From Hyphomicrobiales bacterium (GTDB lineage: Bacteria; Pseudomonadota; Alphaproteobacteria; Rhizobiales; NORP267): DNA of 33,207 nt. The stretch covers positions 1 through 33,207 of the forward strand of contig JAUYJB010000133.1 of NCBI GenBank assembly GCA_030688605.1, given 5' to 3'. This document shows positions 21,885-30,805 of the stretch, one piece after another; the stretch's first letter is position 1; each line of letters opens with the position of its first letter. The notes beneath the pieces were generated by a model. That model saw only the letters and a program-made list of their open reading frames with translations, searched no databases and was not told where the DNA came from. Both the position numbers and the translations under genes were made by a program.

Positions 21885-22715
21885 ATGCACTACGTCGCGG
21901 CCGACGAGGCCCCCTTGCGCAATACCGGCCAGATCAAGCTCCACGAAGCCGAGGCTTTCGAGGGAATGCGGGCGGCCGGCCGGCTGGCGGCCGAGGCCCT
22001 CGACCTTTTGGCCGGCCAGGTCGCGCCCGGCGTCACCACCGCCCATCTCGACCGCATCACCTTCGAATTCGCCATGGATCACGGCGCGGTTCCGGCGCCG
22101 CTCAACTATCGCGGCTATCCGAAATCGATCTGCACGTCGATCAATCACGTCGTCTGCCACGGCATTCCCAACGAGAAGGGGGTGCGCGACGGCGATATCC
22201 TGAACATCGACGTAACGCTGATTCTCGACGGCTGGCACGGCGATTCGAGCCGCATGTACCCGGTCGGCGAGACCAAGCGCGCCGCCGAACGCCTGATCGA
22301 GGTGACCCACGAGGCGATGATGCGCGGCATCGCGGTGATCCGTCCCGGCGCCACCGTCGGCGACATCGGCGCCGCCATCCAGGCCTATGCGGAAAGCGAG
22401 CGCACCAGCGTCGTGCGCGACTTTTGCGGCCATGGCCTCGGCCGGCTGTTCCACGACGTGCCGAACATTCTGCATTACGGCCGGCCCGGCGAGGGGCTGG
22501 CGTTGAAGCCCGGCATGTTCTTCACCGTCGAGCCGATGATCAATCTCGGCCGCCCGCACGTCAAAATCCTCGCCGACGGCTGGACCGCCGTGACCCGCGA
22601 CCGCTCCCTGTCGGCACAGTTCGAGCACTCCGTCGGCGTCACCGAACAGGGGGTGGAGATTTTCACCCTGTCGCCGGCCGGGCTCGACCTGCCGCCGCTG
22701 CGGCCCGTCACCTAA
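21885..22715 (+). CDS. map: Methionine aminopeptidase, type I
   Basis: A 276-aa enzyme that removes the N-terminal Met from nascent proteins using a two-metal site. The five ligands are visible: Asp in [10 protein letters not shown] and Asp in WHGDSS, His in [12 protein letters not shown], Glu in FTVEPMI and Glu in QFEHSVGVT. The substrate His is in [10 protein letters not shown]. It starts 76 bp after sfsA, with no strong ribosome-binding site, and ends 11 bp before radC, so sfsA-map-radC may form one transcript. Confidence 0.95.
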   Translation: MHYVAADEAPLRNTGQIKLHEAEAFEGMRAAGRLAAEALDLLAGQVAPGVTTAHLDRITFEFAMDHGAVPAPLNYRGYPKSICTSINHVVCHGIPNEKGVRDGDILNIDVTLILDGWHGDSSRMYPVGETKRAAERLIEVTHEAMMRGIAVIRPGATVGDIGAAIQAYAESERTSVVRDFCGHGLGRLFHDVPNILHYGRPGEGLALKPGMFFTVEPMINLGRPHVKILADGWTAVTRDRSLSAQFEHSVGVTEQGVEIFTLSPAGLDLPPLRPVT

Positions 22716-22726
22716 GGGCGGGGCTC

Positions 22727-23434
22727 ATGGCGGAAAGCGGCGCAAGCAGGCAGGAAGCCGGCAAACCTCACTTCCACGGCCATCGCGAGCGCCTGCGTGC
22801 CAAATTCCGCGAAGCGGGCGAACGGGCGCTTGCCGACTACGAGCTCTTGGAGTTGATCCTGTTCCGCGTCCTCCCGCGCCGCGACACGAAGCCCGTCGCC
22901 AAGGCGCTGATCGCGCGTTTCGGCTCCTTCGCCGAGGTGCTGGCGGCACCCGAAACGCTGCTCGAGGAAGTCGAAGGCATCGGCGAGGCCGTCGTCACCG
23001 AGATCAAGATCGTCCACGCCGCCGCCCAGCGCATGACCGCCGGCAAGGTCAAGGCCCGTCCCGTGCTTGGCTCGTGGAGCGGCGTCCTCGACTATTGCCG
23101 GGCGAGCATGGCCTTCGCCGACAAGGAACAGTTGCGCATCCTGTTCCTCGACAAGCGCAACGCGCTGATCGCCGACGAGCTGCAACAGTCGGGCACCGTC
23201 GACCACACGCCGGTCTATCCGCGCGAGGTGGTCAAGCGGGCGCTGGAGCTCTCCGCCTCGGCGCTGATCCTGGTGCACAACCACCCCTCCGGCGATCCGA
23301 CCCCGTCGCGCGCCGACATCGACATGACGCGGCGCATCGTCGAGATCGCGGCGCCCCTGGGCGTCGCCGTGCACGATCACGTTATCGTCGGCAAGGACGG
23401 CCATTCGAGCCTGCGGGGATTGAAGCTTATCTAG
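22727..23434 (+). CDS. radC: RadC family JAB/MPN-domain protein
   Basis: A 235-aa RadC-type protein. It has an N-terminal helix-hairpin-helix region ([10 protein letters not shown] ... [13 protein letters not shown], residues ~20-95) and a C-terminal JAB1/MPN metalloprotease-like domain with the JAMM motif H-x-H-x7-S-x2-D in [18 protein letters not shown]. Its function in DNA repair has been questioned. It follows map by 11 bp, and a hairpin with a T-run comes right after the stop. Confidence 0.93.
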   Translation: MAESGASRQEAGKPHFHGHRERLRAKFREAGERALADYELLELILFRVLPRRDTKPVAKALIARFGSFAEVLAAPETLLEEVEGIGEAVVTEIKIVHAAAQRMTAGKVKARPVLGSWSGVLDYCRASMAFADKEQLRILFLDKRNALIADELQQSGTVDHTPVYPREVVKRALELSASALILVHNHPSGDPTPSRADIDMTRRIVEIAAPLGVAVHDHVIVGKDGHSSLRGLKLI

Positions 23435-23845
23435 GCAGAAGCGCTAGGCATTTCGCCTATTTCTTGGATTCGCGTTGCGCTCCATTTTCGCGCTGGACTT
23501 GCCCCACCTGCATATTGGGCAAGGAGGACCGATCGGAGACCATACGTCGCAAAGCGTCATGACGACGGCCACAGCCCTATTTCCACGACCTGCGCGAACG
23601 CTGGTCGCAGGCGCTGCGCGCGACGCACCAGGCGATCCCGCGCCCGCCCTGCGGGCCTTGGCAGGCTGTTGAAGAAATGCGATGGAAGGCGTTACTTACG
23701 TCCCCTCTCCCCTGTGGGGAGGGGTGCTTTCGGTAGCCCAATCCGCGCTTTTAGCAGCCGGGTAGCGCCTTTTCGCGAAAGACATGTCTGGCCAATAACC
23801 GCTAAAAGAGAGATATTGGGGGGAGCCATCAGGGAGGAAAAATCC
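23435..23845. other. Intergenic region radC to tctC
   Basis: Starts with the radC terminator (23445-23465). Bases 23550-23660 contain a protein-like stretch (YFHDLRERWSQALRATHQ) without a convincing start, perhaps a gene relic. At 23702-23726 a CCCCTC...GAGGGG hairpin of a kind common in Rhizobiales intergenic DNA is seen. The tctC promoter presumably lies in the last 100 bp, but no clear boxes were found. Confidence 0.4.
23445..23465 (+). terminator. Terminator of radC
   Basis: TAGGC-ATTTC-GCCTA followed by TTTCTT, 11 bp after the radC stop. The stem is short (5 bp) but in the right place. Confidence 0.55.
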
Positions 23846-24841
23846 ATGACAATCGCGATTGTGACACGCCGGATCGTTCTCGCCGGAGTGGCGGCGCTCG
23901 CCTTTTCGGGCGCGGCGTCCGCCCAGGGCATGAAGCCGGAGAATGTGGAATGCATTGCGCCGGCGGGCGCTGGCGGCGGCTGGGACTTCACCTGCCGCCA
24001 GGTCGGCAAGACCCTCTATGACATCAAGCTGGTCGGCAGCCCGGTCCGGGTCACCAACATGTCCGGCGGCGGCGGCGGGGTTGCTTATGCCAACGTCGTC
24101 AACAAGCGCAACGAGGACAACGACCTGATCGTCGCCGCCTCATCGGCGACCGCGACGCGGCTTGCCCAGGGCGCCTATCCCGGCAACACGATGCAGCAGG
24201 TCCGCTGGATCGGGTCCGTGGGCGCCGACTATGGCGTCATCGCCGTGGCCAAGGATTCGCCGATCAATACGCTCGCCGAGCTGATGGACAAAATCAAGGC
24301 CGACCCGACATCCGTCGCCGTTGCCGGCGGCTCTTCGGTCGGCGGCTGGGACCACCTCAAGGTCCTGATCGCGGCCAAGTCCGCCGGCATCGACGATATC
24401 CGCAGCATCAAATATGTCGCCTTCGAGGGCGGTGGCGAGGCCGTGACGCAGCTTCTCGGCGGCCATGTGCAGGCGTTTTCCGGCGACATCTCCGAAGCCA
24501 AGGGCTTCGTCGATTCCGGCGACCTCAAGGTTCTCGCAATTCTGGCGCCCGAGCGGCTTCCGGGCGAATTCGGCAAGTTCCCGACCGCCAAGGAGCAGGG
24601 CATCGACGCGGTCGGCGCCAACTGGCGCGGCTTCTACGCGCCCGGCGGCATGTCGGAGGAAGCCTATTCCTTCTGGACCGATGCCATCGCCAAGGTCTAC
24701 GACTCGGAGGAATGGCAGCAGATCATGACCGACAACGGATTGATGCCGCTCGACATTCAAGGCGATGAATTCACCGCCTTCGTTGCCGACCAGATCGACA
24801 AGACCGAGGTGCTTTCGAAAGAAATCGGGTTGCTCAAGTAA
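23846..24841 (+). CDS. tctC: TctC-type substrate-binding protein
   Basis: A 331-aa periplasmic receptor of the tripartite tricarboxylate transporter (TTT/Bug) family. It has a signal peptide (TRRIVLAGVAALAFSGAASA-Q, cleavage near 27), followed by the N-terminal ECIAPAGAGGGWDFTCRQVG and the PVRVTNMSGGGGGVAYANV stretch that lines the ligand pocket. The ATG at 23846 is preceded by AGGGAGGA. Ligands in this family are di- and tricarboxylates and related organic acids. It is first in an operon with tctB (14-bp gap) and tctA. Confidence 0.92.
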   Translation: MTIAIVTRRIVLAGVAALAFSGAASAQGMKPENVECIAPAGAGGGWDFTCRQVGKTLYDIKLVGSPVRVTNMSGGGGGVAYANVVNKRNEDNDLIVAASSATATRLAQGAYPGNTMQQVRWIGSVGADYGVIAVAKDSPINTLAELMDKIKADPTSVAVAGGSSVGGWDHLKVLIAAKSAGIDDIRSIKYVAFEGGGEAVTQLLGGHVQAFSGDISEAKGFVDSGDLKVLAILAPERLPGEFGKFPTAKEQGIDAVGANWRGFYAPGGMSEEAYSFWTDAIAKVYDSEEWQQIMTDNGLMPLDIQGDEFTAFVADQIDKTEVLSKEIGLLK

Positions 24842-24855
24842 GCGCGGTAAGCGCG

Positions 24856-25287
24856 ATGAATGATCGCCTTCTAGGGGTCGTCTGTCTGGCGCTGGCCGCC
24901 TTCCTGATCTGGCGGTCGACGCTGATCGAACCCGGTTTCATCGTCGATCCGCTCGGGCCCAAGGCGTTTCCGATCATCATCGGGGGCGTTTTGGGCCTGG
25001 CGGGCCTGTTTCCCTTGGTCGGGCCCGATCCCCGGCCGGCCTGGCCGGGCGTGGGCGGCTTTCTCGAGATCGGTATCGCCGTCGTGGTGATGGTCGCCTA
25101 TGCGCTACTTCTGCCGGAGATCGGATTTGTCGTCGCGACCGCCATCGCCGCCTCGGTCCTCGGCTGGCGGCTCGGCTCGCCGCCGGCATATGCGGCCATC
25201 TCCGGCATATCGATCTCGCTTGGCATCTATGTGATCTTCCATCTCGTTCTGGGCCTGTCGCTGGCCAGGGGCCCGTGGGGGTTCTAG
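24856..25287 (+). CDS. tctB: TctB-type small membrane subunit
   Basis: A 143-aa DUF1468 protein with four predicted transmembrane segments (around residues 3-18, 33-53, 72-105 and 115-135), the small permease subunit of TTT transporters. Its last residues and the TAG stop coincide with the left inverted repeat of a MITE (25284 onward). The C-terminus is of normal length, so the insertion seems to have left the protein intact. Confidence 0.9.
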   Translation: MNDRLLGVVCLALAAFLIWRSTLIEPGFIVDPLGPKAFPIIIGGVLGLAGLFPLVGPDPRPAWPGVGGFLEIGIAVVVMVAYALLLPEIGFVVATAIAASVLGWRLGSPPAYAAISGISISLGIYVIFHLVLGLSLARGPWGF

Positions 25288-25556
25288 GGCCCGTTGACGG
25301 TTATCTTGCGAGGTCTGGTTTGAGCGAAATCGGTGCGAGGCTAGGAGCGAGGACGGTGGACATGCCTAGCATATTCGAGGACGAGCGACGCCGCATCGCG
25401 CCGATTGCGCCAAATCCCGCAGGGACGGGGCCCATTTTCCCGCCTGCGGCGTCGCAGACGCTTTGTGGTGGGAAAGCACCACGGCGGCGCCTGCTTCTGG
25501 CAGGCGGAAAAATTGGCTCCCGCCGGACCCGCAACATAACCGTCAACAGGCCCTAG
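25284..25556. mobile_element. 273-bp MITE between tctB and tctA
   Basis: Ends are 21-bp inverted repeats with one mismatch (25284-25304 and 25536-25556), each starting CTAGGGCC and ending GTTGACGGTTAT. Weaker pairing continues inward (TTGCG, GGTC-GG, GAGC). CTAG at both outer edges could be the duplicated target. There is no transposase gene. The type of end suggests mobilisation by an IS5-family element, but this is inference. It separates tctB from tctA, which otherwise would be about 3 bp apart. Confidence 0.78.
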
Positions 25557-25559
25557 GCC

Positions 25560-27092
25560 ATGGACGCGCTGTCTTCGCTTGCCGACGGTTTCTGGATCGC
25601 TCTCACGCCGCAGAATCTGTTCCTTGCCCTGATCGGCTGCTTCCTCGGCACCATCATCGGCGCCCTGCCCGGACTCGGCCCGTCGAACGGCGTGGCGATC
25701 CTCATTCCGCTCGCCTTCACCCTCGGCCTGCCCGCAACGCCCGCCCTGATCCTGCTCACCAGCGTCTATTACGGCGCCATGTATGGCGGCCGCATCTCGT
25801 CCATCCTGCTCAACATTCCCGGCGACGAGCCGGCGCTGATGACGACGCTCGACGGCCATCCCATGGCCAGAAAGGGGCTGGCGGGAGAAGCTCTGGCGCT
25901 TTCCGGCATCGCTTCCTTCTTCGGCGCCTTTTTCGCCACCTGGGGCCTCGTCTTCCTGGCGCCGCTTCTGGTCAAGGTGGCGCTGCTGTTCGGGCCGGCG
26001 GAGTATTTCGCGCTCTACACTATGGCCTTCGCGACGCTGGGCGGCGTCGCCAGCAAGAACCAGGCGAAGGCGGTGATCGCGGCGGCGATCGGCCTTGCCA
26101 TCGCCATGATCGGCGTCGACCACCAGACCGGCGTGCCGCGGCTGACCTTCGGCGTCGTGCATCTTTACGACGGCATCAGTTTCCTCGTCGCCATTGTCGG
26201 CCTGTTCGCGATCTCAGAGGTGTTTCTGTTCCTCGAGGGCCACGGCGGCGGGACCCTGGCCGAAAAGGTGACGTTCGGGCGCGTCACGGCACCGCTTGCC
26301 ATGATCCGCCAGTCGATCCCGGCGATGAGCCGCAGCACCGTGCTCGGCTTCCTCGCCGGCGTGCTGCCGGGCGCCGGCGCCTCGCTCGGCTCGTTCATCG
26401 CCTATACGACGGAAAAGCGGATTTCCGACAAGAACAAGACCTTCGGCAACGGCGATCCGCGCGGGGTGGCTGCGCCGGAAGCGGGCAACAACGCGGCCGC
26501 TGGCGGCGCGCTGGTGCCGATGCTGGCGCTCGGCGTTCCCGGCTCCGGCACCACGGCGGTGCTGCTGGCGATGCTCCTGACGCTCAACATCACGCCGGGG
26601 CCGCTCCTGTTCCAGTCCAACCCCGACGTGGTCTGGGGCCTGATCGCCGCCCTGTTCATCGCCAACTTCATGCTGCTCGCCATGAACATCCCGCTGGTCA
26701 GCCTGTTCGTCTGGGTGCTGATGGTGCCGCCGCGCTTTCTCATGCCGGCGGTGGCGATGATCTCCTTCGTCGGCATCTACGGCATATCCGGCTCGACCTT
26801 CGACCTCATGGTGATGATCGCCTTCGGCGTCGGCGGCTATTTCCTGCGCAAGCTCGAGGTGCCGCTGGTGCCGGTCATCCTGGGCGTGCTGCTCGGCAAC
26901 GAGATGGAGAAAAATCTGCGCCGCGCGCTGACCATCTCCGACGGCGATCTGTCGATCCTGTGGGGCTCGTGGCTGGCGATCGGGATCTGGATGATCGCCA
27001 TTGCCGGCTTCCTCGCGCCGCTCCTCGTCGGCCGTTTCCTGCGGCCGAGACTTCCCAGGACCCCCCGCCTCGAGCGCGCCGACCCGGACTGA
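25560..27092 (+). CDS. tctA: TctA-type large membrane subunit
   Basis: A 510-aa integral membrane protein of the TctA family, the large permease subunit. It has about 11-12 hydrophobic segments and the family's glycine-rich signatures (GCFLGTIIGALPGLGPSNGVAIL near residue 25, and LAGVLPGAGASLGSFIAY near residue 265, the mirrored repeat). Its ATG is 3 bp after the MITE, so expression must read through the element or start within it. It is convergent with the oxidoreductase operon. Confidence 0.93.
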   Translation: MDALSSLADGFWIALTPQNLFLALIGCFLGTIIGALPGLGPSNGVAILIPLAFTLGLPATPALILLTSVYYGAMYGGRISSILLNIPGDEPALMTTLDGHPMARKGLAGEALALSGIASFFGAFFATWGLVFLAPLLVKVALLFGPAEYFALYTMAFATLGGVASKNQAKAVIAAAIGLAIAMIGVDHQTGVPRLTFGVVHLYDGISFLVAIVGLFAISEVFLFLEGHGGGTLAEKVTFGRVTAPLAMIRQSIPAMSRSTVLGFLAGVLPGAGASLGSFIAYTTEKRISDKNKTFGNGDPRGVAAPEAGNNAAAGGALVPMLALGVPGSGTTAVLLAMLLTLNITPGPLLFQSNPDVVWGLIAALFIANFMLLAMNIPLVSLFVWVLMVPPRFLMPAVAMISFVGIYGISGSTFDLMVMIAFGVGGYFLRKLEVPLVPVILGVLLGNEMEKNLRRALTISDGDLSILWGSWLAIGIWMIAIAGFLAPLLVGRFLRPRLPRTPRLERADPD

Positions 27093-27400
27093 TCCGGTCC
27101 AGGCCAGTCGTCACGCTTCTTCGTCGAGCCCGCCCCGGCCCGGAGGAAGCCATCGTCAAGCCGCCGATCGTCAGGGAACTCGACCATGAGGGTGAGCTTG
27201 CGCCCTCCTGGACCCGCCGCGCTTCCTGCAAGAGGGCGAACCGGGTGCGGGTCGAGATTGTAGGGCTCCTTGGCGCGCCGGAAAACCGCATCGCCCGCGG
27301 AGCCGCGCCGGCGCCGAACCCGATTGCGCGATAGACCCGCCGGCGCCGTCTTCCCCTTGCGGGTCGGATGGCGCCGGGCCACTGTCGTACGGGTACGGCC
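27093..27400. other. Intergenic region between convergent operons
   Basis: No gene recognised. CCGGCGCC (27340-27347) and GGCGCCGG (27370-27377) form an 8-bp stem with a 22-nt loop that could help end transcription from both sides. A minus-strand frame near 27150-27291 is open, but it has no supporting start context or recognisable family. Confidence 0.4.
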
Positions 27401-28417
27401 CTAGGCTCCGCTGAACGGGATCACACCGGGGACCAACCACTTCTCCCACATTTCATCGGTCTTCCTCTGGAACAGCGCGATGTCTTCCTCGATGAAGTGC
27501 GCGAAGCGTCCCTGCCGCAGCAGATACTCCTCGACCGGTTTGCGCTTGAACTGCCCTTTCCTGATCCGCTCGGAGCGGCCGTACATCTTCAAGACGCCAT
27601 TCTCGACCTCATAGAGCGGCCAGATGCCGGTTTCCACCGCAAGCTCGCCGAGCTCGTGGGAATATCTCGGATCGTAGTCCCAGCCCTTGGGGCAGGGATC
27701 GAGAGAGTGGATGAAGGTCGGGCCGCCGATGCTCAAGGCCTTGCGCACCATGTTCATGGTGTCGACGGGGTAGGACGTGCACACGGTCGCCACGTACTTG
27801 CAGCCGGGATGGCCGGCGGCCAGCATCGCGGCGGTATTCTTCTTCCACCGCGTGTTCATGATGCGCCGCTTCCTGCCCGGAGGACTGAAGGTCGTGTTCA
27901 CACCGTAGGGCGAGGACCCCGACACCTGAATGTCGGTGTTGGCGTAAGACTCGTTGTCATACATCAAGATCAGCAGATTGTACTGGGTATGCTGGAGCGC
28001 CGCCGAAATGGCCGACAGGCCCATATCGGCGCCTCCGCCATCGCCGCACACGGCAATGACGTTGATCGGCTCCTTGTCCATTTTGCCCTTGCGCATCAGC
28101 GCCCTTAGAGCCGCCGCGGTGCCGGTCGCCGCCGAGCCCGAGGATCCAAGCTGTGTGTGCATCCACGGGATCGCCCACGGTGTCGAATAGTAGGTCGTAT
28201 TGGCGACATACATGCAGCCGGTTGAGCCAAGCACGATCGAGCGTGGCCCGCCCGCCTTGGCCATCAGCTTCATGAGCTGTGCCGACTCGCATCCCTGGCA
28301 GGTGCGGTGACCGGAGGTGAAATATTCCTCCGCCGGGACCTTCTTGGGGCCCTTCCATGCCTCCAGAACCTGGGTTCCGAGATAGTCTTCCAGTGGTTGG
28401 GTGGTTGTGTCTGTCAT
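27401..28417 (-). CDS. 2-oxoacid:ferredoxin oxidoreductase beta subunit (TPP-binding), oxalate type likely
   Basis: A 338-aa beta subunit. The thiamine diphosphate motif is GDGGGADMGLSAISAALQHTQ...YDNESYANT (about residues 124-160). Cys ligands for the proximal [4Fe-4S] cluster are visible in HRTCQGCESA and STGCMYVAN, with another in VCTSYPVD. The enzyme class splits 2-oxoacids (or oxalate) and passes electrons to ferredoxin. It starts 5 bp after the alpha gene and is last in the operon. Assignment to oxalate oxidoreductase rests on the alpha subunit; pyruvate or other 2-oxoacids are alternatives. Confidence 0.88.
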   Translation of the reverse strand: MTDTTTQPLEDYLGTQVLEAWKGPKKVPAEEYFTSGHRTCQGCESAQLMKLMAKAGGPRSIVLGSTGCMYVANTTYYSTPWAIPWMHTQLGSSGSAATGTAAALRALMRKGKMDKEPINVIAVCGDGGGADMGLSAISAALQHTQYNLLILMYDNESYANTDIQVSGSSPYGVNTTFSPPGRKRRIMNTRWKKNTAAMLAAGHPGCKYVATVCTSYPVDTMNMVRKALSIGGPTFIHSLDPCPKGWDYDPRYSHELGELAVETGIWPLYEVENGVLKMYGRSERIRKGQFKRKPVEEYLLRQGRFAHFIEEDIALFQRKTDEMWEKWLVPGVIPFSGA

Positions 28418-28422
28418 GGTCC

Positions 28423-29679
28423 CTACTCCCGCACTCCGATCCAGTAGGTTTCGCGGTCATTGGTGGCGCCCCCTTCGGCGGCGGCGAACACCATGTCGGC
28501 GATTTCGGCGACATTGTCGGCGGTCACTTCGCGGCCGCCGAGGCCGGCGACGAAGGATGCGACCGTCGGCCCGTCCTGCATCGGATAGAGCGCCGAGCGC
28601 AGGTCGCCGGCCAGCACGCCGCTGTGGAAGGCGGAGCCGAAGCCGTAGTCGCGGTCGATCACGCCGACGGCGTGCACCCCGGCAAGCGCGTCCTGGAGGT
28701 CCTCGGCCGGAAACGGGCGGAACCAACGCACGCGCACGAAGCCGACCTTCTTGCCCTGTTTGCGCATCTTGCGGACGGCAACCTTGACCGGCATCGCCAG
28801 GGTTCCCATTCCCACCAGGGCGATTTCGGCGTCGTCCATCATGTAGCGCTCGATGAACGGTTCCTCGACGCGCCCGAACTTGGCGCCGAAATCGTCATAC
28901 GCCTCGATGATGACGTTGCGCGCGCGGCGCATCGCCATGTCGTTCTGGCGGCGCATCTCCATCAGCCAGTCCTCGTTCGCCTGCGGGGCGATGGTGATCG
29001 GGTTATCCGGATGCAACTGCTTGTCGCCCCGGTTGTAGCGGGGCAGGAAGCTGTCGACCATCGCCTGGCTGGGAACGTTGACGATCGATTGCGAGTGGGT
29101 GAGGAAGGCGCCGTCGCAGCTGATCGCGCAGGGCAGGAAGATGCGCGGATCCTCGGCCACGCGATAGGCGATCAGCGCGGTGTCCAGCGCTTCCTGCGCC
29201 TTGTCGACCCAGACCAGCATCCAGCCGAGGTCCCTGACCGCGAGCGCATCGTTGTGCTCCACCCCGAAGGCGCCGGGGTCGTCGAGCGCCCGGTTGCCGA
29301 CCATGGCGACCATCGGCAACCGCAGGCCCGCGGTCACCGCCAGCGCCTCGAAGGCGTAGAACCACCCGACGCCGCTGGAGCCGACGAACACCCGCGCACC
29401 CACCGCCGAGGCGTGCTTGACGATCTCGAATTGAGAATGCTCGCTCTCGGCGACGATGAATTCGCAGTCGAAGTCTCCATTGGCGATCATCTGCGCCACA
29501 TATTGCATAACCGTGTCGTAGGGCCGTATCGGGTAGGCCGTGATCACATCGACGTCGGCGAGCCGGCAAGCGTGGGCAATCGCCTCGCTGCCGCTGATCA
29601 GCTCTTCCGTCTGACCCGTTGGCCCGCCGGGAACGGTTGTTTCTGCGGTTTTCGCAGTCGCTGGATTAGGCGCGCTCAT
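28423..29679 (-). CDS. 2-oxoacid:ferredoxin oxidoreductase alpha subunit with YPIRP motif
   Basis: A 419-aa alpha subunit (pyrimidine-binding and transketolase C-like domains). Residues 49-53 read YPIRP, where pyruvate enzymes have YPITP. From memory, this Arg for Thr change is a feature of the oxalate oxidoreductase of Moorella, where the Arg helps bind oxalate. The conserved VAESEHSQFE follows at about residue 84, with FVGSSGVGWFYAFEA after it. The ATG at 29679 has GGAGG at 8 nt and overlaps the preceding gene by 14 bp. The three-subunit layout (fused gamma-delta, alpha, beta) also fits oxalate oxidoreductase. Confidence 0.87.
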   Translation of the reverse strand: MSAPNPATAKTAETTVPGGPTGQTEELISGSEAIAHACRLADVDVITAYPIRPYDTVMQYVAQMIANGDFDCEFIVAESEHSQFEIVKHASAVGARVFVGSSGVGWFYAFEALAVTAGLRLPMVAMVGNRALDDPGAFGVEHNDALAVRDLGWMLVWVDKAQEALDTALIAYRVAEDPRIFLPCAISCDGAFLTHSQSIVNVPSQAMVDSFLPRYNRGDKQLHPDNPITIAPQANEDWLMEMRRQNDMAMRRARNVIIEAYDDFGAKFGRVEEPFIERYMMDDAEIALVGMGTLAMPVKVAVRKMRKQGKKVGFVRVRWFRPFPAEDLQDALAGVHAVGVIDRDYGFGSAFHSGVLAGDLRSALYPMQDGPTVASFVAGLGGREVTADNVAEIADMVFAAAEGGATNDRETYWIGVRE

Positions 29680-30805
29680 GAGCGATTTCCTCCGCATATT
29701 GGCCTATATGATGGAACCCATGGGTGCGGTCGGGCAGGTTGGTGATCTTTTCGGCCAGCCAGCCGGCATAGCCCTTGTTGTCCTTGACCCACATCTCCCA
29801 CTGGCTCGCATTGTCGTCGAAGGCTTCCTCGTTGACCATGGTGACGCAGTGCTCCACCGGGCAAACGGCCTCGCACACGCCGCAGCCGCAGCACGCCTCC
29901 ATGTTGGCGTCGTATAAGCCGTCCGGCGTGATGTCGAAGCAGGTGTCCGGGCAATTCAGCCAGCACAGCGTGCATTTGGTGCAGGTGTCGAAATTGATCA
30001 CCGGCCGCATGGTGCGGGTCGAGAACTTCTTGAACACCTCGTTGCGTCCGGGAACGTAGCCGCCGTCCCGCCCGCCTTCCGCGTGCACCTTCATGCCGCG
30101 GATGACCAGACCTTCCTCCATCTTGGTCCAGCCCGGCAGGTCGAACGAGAACGGTTCGGCCTCGCTGCCCTGGTCGGCGCTGACGGACGCCGACTCGGTC
30201 GTCTCGTAGGCCTTCTTGGCGGAAGCGACCTTCAGGTCGTCCTTCCACTGCTCCTTGATCGCCTTGAGGATGGAATCGAGGCTGACGATGTGCGGGGCCA
30301 CCTTGGCGAGCGCGCCGAGCAGGCGCACGTCCGTGTGATCGTTCTTGAACACCCAAAGCCCCGAGAAGCTGGCGGGCGACTTGAGAACGGCCAGATTGTA
30401 AGGCGCCCCCTTGCGGTGGATGAAGTTGATCAGCTTGTTGGGCGATTGCACCGAGGTGACCAACAGGGTGCCGTTCTCGGCCAGCAGCTTGTTGATCGGC
30501 TGCAGACCGTACCAGGCCCAGGACTCCACGCCCTTGCACAGCGTGTCGTCGACGGCCATGGTCACGTCGTTATTGTCGGGTTCGTACCGGGAAAGATACT
30601 CCTCCAACTCTTCCTCGGTGTCGGAGACCACCGCGAACTGCTTGGCCGGGATGCCATTGCGTTCGGGCGAATCGCCGTAGCGGCCGAACGCGATGCCGAT
30701 TTTCCCATCTTTTCTGGCGGCCAAGACAATCCCGCGGCAGATGTTCTTGGCCAGGGTCTTTTGGAAGATGCCGCGATAGACGACTTCCACGGAACCGGTG
30801 CTCAT
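29666..30805 (-). CDS. Oxidoreductase gamma subunit fused to a ferredoxin (delta) domain
   Basis: A 379-aa protein. Residues ~10-190 are the gamma domain (VVYRGIFQKTLAKNICRGIVLAARKDGK, AVDDTLCKGVESWAWYGLQPINK). The C-terminal part holds two [4Fe-4S] motifs, CTKCTLCWLNCPDTC and CCGCGVCEAVCPVEHC (about residues 290-345), which relay electrons to ferredoxin. The ATG at 30805 has GGAGGG at 8 nt; the longer open frame has no support. It is first in the operon, followed by alpha and beta. Confidence 0.88.
   Translation of the reverse strand: MSTGSVEVVYRGIFQKTLAKNICRGIVLAARKDGKIGIAFGRYGDSPERNGIPAKQFAVVSDTEEELEEYLSRYEPDNNDVTMAVDDTLCKGVESWAWYGLQPINKLLAENGTLLVTSVQSPNKLINFIHRKGAPYNLAVLKSPASFSGLWVFKNDHTDVRLLGALAKVAPHIVSLDSILKAIKEQWKDDLKVASAKKAYETTESASVSADQGSEAEPFSFDLPGWTKMEEGLVIRGMKVHAEGGRDGGYVPGRNEVFKKFSTRTMRPVINFDTCTKCTLCWLNCPDTCFDITPDGLYDANMEACCGCGVCEAVCPVEHCVTMVNEEAFDDNASQWEMWVKDNKGYAGWLAEKITNLPDRTHGFHHIGQYAEEIAHERA

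Noticed and set aside
23475-23672. Plus-strand reading frame after radC
   Set aside because: No family signature or ribosome-binding site; another frame looks slightly more protein-like, so at best it is a relic.
26875-27291. Minus-strand frame overlapping the end of tctA
   Set aside because: It is mostly antisense to tctA and has no recognisable domain; high GC produces such long frames.
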